Below, piece by piece: positions 59,737 to 64,000 of a DNA stretch of 64,000 nt (position 1 is the first letter of the stretch; each line of letters opens with the position of its first letter). The notes below the pieces were generated by a model that saw nothing but the letters and a program-made list of their open reading frames with translations, searched no databases and was not told the origin of the DNA. The stretch lies in NCBI GenBank assembly GCA_902780455.1, contig CACZFO010000006.1, positions 1 to 64,000 on the forward strand, given 5' to 3'. A program made the position numbers and the translations under genes. This DNA comes from an uncultured Bacteroidia bacterium (GTDB lineage Bacteria; Bacteroidota; Bacteroidia; Bacteroidales; UBA932).

Positions 59737-60660
59737 ATGAAAAGAACAGCATTAGTCGCGCTTGTCGCGGTTGCGGCACTTTCCCTTGCCGCTTGTTCTC
59801 CCAAGGCTCCTGAGTATGCCACTCGTGCAGAAAAGATTGTTGCGGAGATTCACAATCCTTCTTCCAAGTATGTAGTAGTTGCCTCTCACAGGGGCGACTG
59901 GAGGAACTTCCCTGAGAATTCCATCCCTGCTATCGAGTCTGTTATCAAGATGGGCGTCGATATCATGGAACTCGACCTCAAGATGACCAAGGACAGCGTC
60001 CTCGTTCTCAGCCATGACCGTACGATCGACCGTTGCACCAACGGAAAGGGAAAAGTAAGTGATTTCACCCTCGATTCACTCAAGACTTTCCGTCTCAGAA
60101 GGGCCCACAATGTAACTACCGACAGTCTTCACATGCCTACCCTCGAAGAGGCCCTTAAAGTCTGCAAAGACAGGATTGTTGTCAATGTAGACCAGGGATT
60201 TGAGTATTATGACCAGGTCCTCGAAATCACCGAGAAGCTCGGAGTTACGGATCAGATTCTCATCAAGGGAAAGAAACCTGCAAGGTTCTGCCAAGAGATG
60301 TTCTCGAAGAACGAGCACAATATGATGTACATGCCGATTATCGACATCCTCAAGCCTCAGGGCCAGGCTCTGTTCCAGGAGTATCAGGACGAGAAGATCG
60401 TTCCTCTCGCTTACGAGGTATGCTTCGATAAGATTACCCCCGAGGTTGAGGCTTGCTTCAAGACAGTCAAGGAGACCGGTTCCAAACTCTGGATCAACAG
60501 TATCTGGGGAAGCCTCTGCGGCAATCTTGACGATGACAATGCTTATATCAACGGCACCCAGGTATATGACAAGCTTCTCAGCTACGGTCCCACTATGATT
60601 CAGACAGACCGTCCTGAGTTCCTTATCAACTATCTCCGCTCAAAAGGCTTACACGATTAA
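59737..60660 (+). CDS. Glycerophosphodiester phosphodiesterase lipoprotein
   Basis: 307 residues. The signal MKRTALVALVAVAALSLAAC gives Cys20 as lipid anchor. GDPD motifs are ASHRGDWRNFPENS (His51, Arg52, Glu60), IMELDLKMTKDSVLVLSHD (Glu-x-Asp and second His) and the C-terminal IQTDRPEFL. It hydrolyses glycerophosphodiesters to glycerol-3-phosphate and an alcohol, in the periplasm or at the outer membrane. Located 13 bases after the M6 gene and 25 before hppA. Confidence 0.93.
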   Translation: MKRTALVALVAVAALSLAACSPKAPEYATRAEKIVAEIHNPSSKYVVVASHRGDWRNFPENSIPAIESVIKMGVDIMELDLKMTKDSVLVLSHDRTIDRCTNGKGKVSDFTLDSLKTFRLRRAHNVTTDSLHMPTLEEALKVCKDRIVVNVDQGFEYYDQVLEITEKLGVTDQILIKGKKPARFCQEMFSKNEHNMMYMPIIDILKPQGQALFQEYQDEKIVPLAYEVCFDKITPEVEACFKTVKETGSKLWINSIWGSLCGNLDDDNAYINGTQVYDKLLSYGPTMIQTDRPEFLINYLRSKGLHD

Positions 60661-60685
60661 AAGGATATTTTTTAACTAAACTAAA

Positions 60686-62875
60686 ATGCAAACACAGACA
60701 TTGTTTTATTTCGTGCCCCTGGCATCTTTGATCGCGCTGTTTTTCGCGTGGCTATTCTATCGCCAGATGAAGAAAGAAAGTGAGGGCACTCCTACAATGA
60801 AAGAAATTGCCCAGTATGTTCGCGAGGGAGCGATGGCATACTTGAAGCAGCAGTATAAGGTCGTCATCATCGTTTTCCTTGTCCTGGCAGCCATTTTCGC
60901 TGTCTTGGCTTATGGATTCGGTGTCCAGAACCCTTGGGTTCCGTTCGCATTCCTGACCGGCGGTTTCTTCTCCGGTCTCGCCGGTTTCATCGGCATGAGA
61001 ACGGCAACATATGCCTCAGCCCGTACTGCAAACGCAGTTACCCATTCTCTGAATAAAGGTCTCAAGCTTGCATTCCGCAGCGGCGCCGTCATGGGTCTTA
61101 CCGTTGTCGGTCTCGGCCTTCTTGACATCTCTATCTGGTGGTTGATTCTCAGGGCTTTCTATGATCCTACTGTCAGCCAGAACCTTATCGTCATCACTAC
61201 AACGATGCTTACCTTCGGAATGGGTGCTTCGACGCAGGCTCTCTTCGCCCGTGTAGGCGGTGGTATCTATACGAAGGCTGCTGACGTAGGTGCTGATATC
61301 GTAGGAAAGGTCGAGCAGGATATTCCTGAGGACGATCCCCGTAACCCTGCTACTATCGCTGATAACGTTGGTGACAACGTAGGTGATGTTGCAGGTATGG
61401 GTGCAGACCTTTACGAGTCATACTGCGGTTCTATCCTTGCTACCATGGCCCTCGGAGCTTCCGCTTTCTTTGGCGATACAAACATGCAGATGAAGGCTAT
61501 CATGGCCCCGATGCTTATTGCTGCTATTGGAGTAGTTCTCTCAGTTATAGGTATTTACGCTGTACGTACTAAGGAAGGAGCTTCTCTTAAGGACCTTCTC
61601 GGATCGCTTAGCCGCGGTACCAATCTCAGCGCTATCCTTATTGCTGTTCTCTCATTTGGCGTTTTCAAGCTTCTCGGCTTCTCCAACTGGTGGCAGCTTT
61701 CCCTCTCCGTACTCTCCGGCCTTCTCGCAGGTGTGATCATCGGAAAGGTTACCGAGTATTATACATCTCACTCCTATAAGCCGACTCAGAAACTTGCAGA
61801 AAGTTCTCAGACCGGTCCCGCTACCGTCATTATCAACGGTGTCGGCCTCGGTATGATCTCGACAGCAATTCCTGTCGTTACCATCGCTTGCGCAATTCTC
61901 CTTGCTTACGGCTTCGCTACCGGATTCGAGTTCTCAACCGCTACCCTCAGCAACGGTCTTTACGGTATCTCAATTGCGGCTGTCGGTATGCTTTCAACTC
62001 TTGGAATCACCTTGGCTACAGACGCTTACGGTCCGATTGCTGACAACGCTGGTGGTAACGCCCAGATGTCTGAGCTCGATCCTTCCGTACGTGAAAAGAC
62101 CGACATCCTCGACTCTCTTGGCAACACAACCGCTGCTACCGGAAAGGGATTTGCAATCGGTTCTGCTGCTCTTACCGCTCTTGCCCTCCTCGCTTCCTAT
62201 ATCGAGGAAATCAAGATCGGTCTCGGCCATATCGGAAAGACTACAATCGAGGTCGGCGGACAGACTATCGAGACGGTTCGTGCAACGATCACTGATATTG
62301 TCAACTTCTATGATATCTCTCTGATGAACCCGCTCGTTCTCGTCGGTATCTTCATCGGCGCTATGATGGCATTCCTCTTCTGCGGACTTACCATGAACGC
62401 AGTAGGCCGCGCAGCAGAGAAGATGGTCATCGAGGTTCGTCGCCAGTTCCGCGAGATTGCAGGTATCCTCGAGGGAAAGCAGCGTCCTGACTATACAAGC
62501 TGCGTCCGCATCTCGACTAAGGCAGCCCAGCATGAGATGATATTCCCGTCTCTCCTCGCTATTATCGTCCCGATGCTTGTCGGTGCTATTCTCGGCCCTG
62601 CCGGAGTTATCGGCCTTCTCGCCGGTGGACTTGGAGCAGGATTCGTACTTGCCATCTTCCTCGCCAACTCGGGCGGTGCCTGGGACAATGCGAAGAAATA
62701 CGTAGAAGAGGGTCATTTCGGAGGAAAGGGATCTGTCAATCACCACGCTACAGTAGTTGGTGACACAGTCGGCGATCCTTTCAAGGATACTTCAGGTCCT
62801 TCTCTGAACATCCTCATCAAGCTTATGTCGATGGTTTCCATCGTCATGGCGGGTCTTACCGTAATGCTTCACTAA
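60686..62875 (+). CDS. hppA: Membrane-bound ion-translocating pyrophosphatase
   Basis: 729 residues, about 16 membrane helices. The substrate-binding motifs [40 protein letters not shown] and [11 protein letters not shown] are complete, and the C-terminal [14 protein letters not shown] is present. [10 protein letters not shown] (Ala where K+-independent enzymes have Lys) marks the K+-dependent class. Such enzymes in Bacteroidota pump Na+ or both Na+ and H+ using PPi; the sequence does not decide between them. It adds to ion-motive force when PPi is released by biosynthesis. Confidence 0.96.
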   Translation: MQTQTLFYFVPLASLIALFFAWLFYRQMKKESEGTPTMKEIAQYVREGAMAYLKQQYKVVIIVFLVLAAIFAVLAYGFGVQNPWVPFAFLTGGFFSGLAGFIGMRTATYASARTANAVTHSLNKGLKLAFRSGAVMGLTVVGLGLLDISIWWLILRAFYDPTVSQNLIVITTTMLTFGMGASTQALFARVGGGIYTKAADVGADIVGKVEQDIPEDDPRNPATIADNVGDNVGDVAGMGADLYESYCGSILATMALGASAFFGDTNMQMKAIMAPMLIAAIGVVLSVIGIYAVRTKEGASLKDLLGSLSRGTNLSAILIAVLSFGVFKLLGFSNWWQLSLSVLSGLLAGVIIGKVTEYYTSHSYKPTQKLAESSQTGPATVIINGVGLGMISTAIPVVTIACAILLAYGFATGFEFSTATLSNGLYGISIAAVGMLSTLGITLATDAYGPIADNAGGNAQMSELDPSVREKTDILDSLGNTTAATGKGFAIGSAALTALALLASYIEEIKIGLGHIGKTTIEVGGQTIETVRATITDIVNFYDISLMNPLVLVGIFIGAMMAFLFCGLTMNAVGRAAEKMVIEVRRQFREIAGILEGKQRPDYTSCVRISTKAAQHEMIFPSLLAIIVPMLVGAILGPAGVIGLLAGGLGAGFVLAIFLANSGGAWDNAKKYVEEGHFGGKGSVNHHATVVGDTVGDPFKDTSGPSLNILIKLMSMVSIVMAGLTVMLH

Positions 62876-62878
62876 TAG

Positions 62879-64000
62879 ATGAAAGCCTCCAAGGTCCTCA
62901 TTTTCATCCTCGGAGTCTTTTTACTTCTTGCCGCCGGCTGGATCTTGTATCCGGCCGGAGGTATTAATATAGGCACCTTCAATCTCCGTTTCGCTTCCAT
63001 GGAGGAATCCCTTCGGGAGGCCGCTGAGGAGAAGGTTGATGTCGATGCGGTAGTGAATTCCCTGGAGAAGGGTTTCCTCCGCGGGAGCGATACCCTGTCG
63101 TTCTATAAAGATTATTTTGCCTCCAATTCCGCTCGTTTCTACCTTCCGGGGGATGATTATACCTTCTTCGATGGAGTCTTCTCCGACTGGGAAAATGCTA
63201 GAAGGAAGGGAATCACCTGGAGGATAGTTCATTACGGAGATTCCCAAATTGAAATGGACCGCATCTCCTCAGACCTTCGCGAGTCATTGCAGGAGCGCTT
63301 TGGCGGTGAAGGCACGGGGATGTTCCCCGCGCTGGGAAATGTACCTTCGGCGAGCATCTACAAGAGCGCATCGGGAGGTTTTGTCCATTATACGATGTAC
63401 GGCGATTCCACAACCGTGAGGGCCCCTCATCGCCGCTACGGGGTGATGGCTCAGCTATCCTCTCTCTCCGGGGGAGGGACCGTTTCCATGAGAGCTTCTT
63501 CGAGCCGCTATGCCAAGCCTCGCACCAAGAAGTTTTCTACTATTTCCGTCCTCCTTGGAAAGAATTCAGAGGGCTTCTCCGCCAAGTTGGTTTCCGACAC
63601 TATAAGGCCTAAGCCCACCGTTCTTGATAGGGACACCCTTGGTGCCAGACTCATTACCTGGAAGCTGCCCCATAGCGTCTCAAAGGCAACTATCAGTTTT
63701 AAGGGGAATGCTGAAATATATGGCGTAATGGCTGATGGCAGAGGGGGAGTAGCAGTGGACAATATCCCTCTTAGAGGCTCTTCCGGGACCATTTTCTCTC
63801 GAATTGACGAGAATGTGATGACACGGTCCATGTCCCTTGACCATACCAATCTTATCATTCTCCAATTCGGAGGCAATATGATGCCTTCGGTCTACAATTC
63901 CAAGAGCATTTCAACTTATGCAACCTCTGTCCGGAAGCAGATAGCCTATTTCAAGAAAGTCGCTCCCCGGGCGAAAATTCTTTTCATCGGACCTTCTGAC
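62879..64000 (+). CDS. SGNH/GDSL-type hydrolase-like protein, runs off the window
   Basis: The frame opens at ATG 62879, three bases after the hppA stop, and is still open after 374 residues. One N-terminal hydrophobic helix (KVLIFILGVFLLLAAGWILY) anchors it, so the rest is periplasmic. The SGNH block I is VHYGDSQIEMD (Ser122) and a later ILQFGGNMMP matches block III (Gly, Asn); LFIGPSD is at the edge. Such proteins in Bacteroidota act as acetyl-esterases or O-acetyltransferases on surface glycans; the missing block V (Asp-x-x-His) lies beyond the window. Confidence 0.75.
   Translation, partial: MKASKVLIFILGVFLLLAAGWILYPAGGINIGTFNLRFASMEESLREAAEEKVDVDAVVNSLEKGFLRGSDTLSFYKDYFASNSARFYLPGDDYTFFDGVFSDWENARRKGITWRIVHYGDSQIEMDRISSDLRESLQERFGGEGTGMFPALGNVPSASIYKSASGGFVHYTMYGDSTTVRAPHRRYGVMAQLSSLSGGGTVSMRASSSRYAKPRTKKFSTISVLLGKNSEGFSAKLVSDTIRPKPTVLDRDTLGARLITWKLPHSVSKATISFKGNAEIYGVMADGRGGVAVDNIPLRGSSGTIFSRIDENVMTRSMSLDHTNLIILQFGGNMMPSVYNSKSISTYATSVRKQIAYFKKVAPRAKILFIGPSD

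Noticed and set aside
1-64000. CRISPR array, rRNA genes, prophage or complete insertion sequence
   Set aside because: No regularly spaced repeats with unique spacers, no rRNA signature, and no transposase, integrase or phage structural gene were seen.

Overview
The window is a stretch of a Bacteroidota (order Bacteroidales) chromosome, probably from an uncultured gut-type lineage. The evidence is family content: a TonB-dependent receptor with a carboxypeptidase-regulatory-like plug, DUF4270, DUF4294, DUF4465, DUF3098 and DUF5686 proteins, a fused FeoAB, GltS, a membrane pyrophosphatase, and the Bacteroidota gene order secY-map-infA-rpmJ-rpsM-rpsK-rpsD-rpoA-rplQ. Several genes also have Bacteroidota-type promoters (TTTG or TTG, 19-20 bases, TAnnTTTG). 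The genus cannot be fixed from the sequence alone.

Layout. (1) 1-6.7 kb is an AT-rich accessory island of small orphan genes: candidate immunity or surface proteins, a ParDE toxin-antitoxin pair, and related intergenic repeats that recur between unrelated genes. (2) 6.8-20.4 kb is one long minus-strand gene run. It holds an outer-membrane protein, a beta-lactamase-fold lipoprotein, a glycerolipid-type acyltransferase, a ketosynthase, an acyl carrier protein, an MMPL/RND exporter, a CrtI-like FAD oxidoreductase, a LolA-like carrier, a DUF5686 outer-membrane protein and an M20 peptidase. It resembles a cut-down aryl-polyene/flexirubin-type envelope lipid locus. (3) 20.5-45.0 kb is mixed housekeeping: tRNA-Glu, feoAB, C69 and M19 peptidases, cdaA, comF, a PHP phosphatase, mutS2, metK under a SAM-II-like riboswitch, a large TonB-dependent receptor, an ftsX-DUF3098-uppP-lpxH envelope cluster, and a glutamate symporter. 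(4) 45.4-55.9 kb is a ribosomal protein run that starts at rplP. The genes that normally precede rplP (rpsJ to rpsC) are absent here, and the run has its own promoter and a perfect leader hairpin. (5) 55.9-64.0 kb carries a tiny acidic peptide gene, a fimbrillin-like lipoprotein overlapping an M6 metalloprotease, a GDPD lipoprotein, hppA and the start of an SGNH-type protein.

Functionally, the secreted or cytosolic peptidases (M20, C69, M19, M6) and the glutamate symporter fit peptide and amino acid use. The envelope genes (lpxH, uppP, ftsX, the lipid/ketosynthase locus, LolA-like carrier, TonB receptor) describe outer-membrane upkeep. Three places look structurally abnormal and deserve checking against reads or related genomes: the split before rplP, the damaged 5' end of rpsM, and a sharp codon-use change inside the start of rpsD. 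The last could mark recombination or an assembly join.
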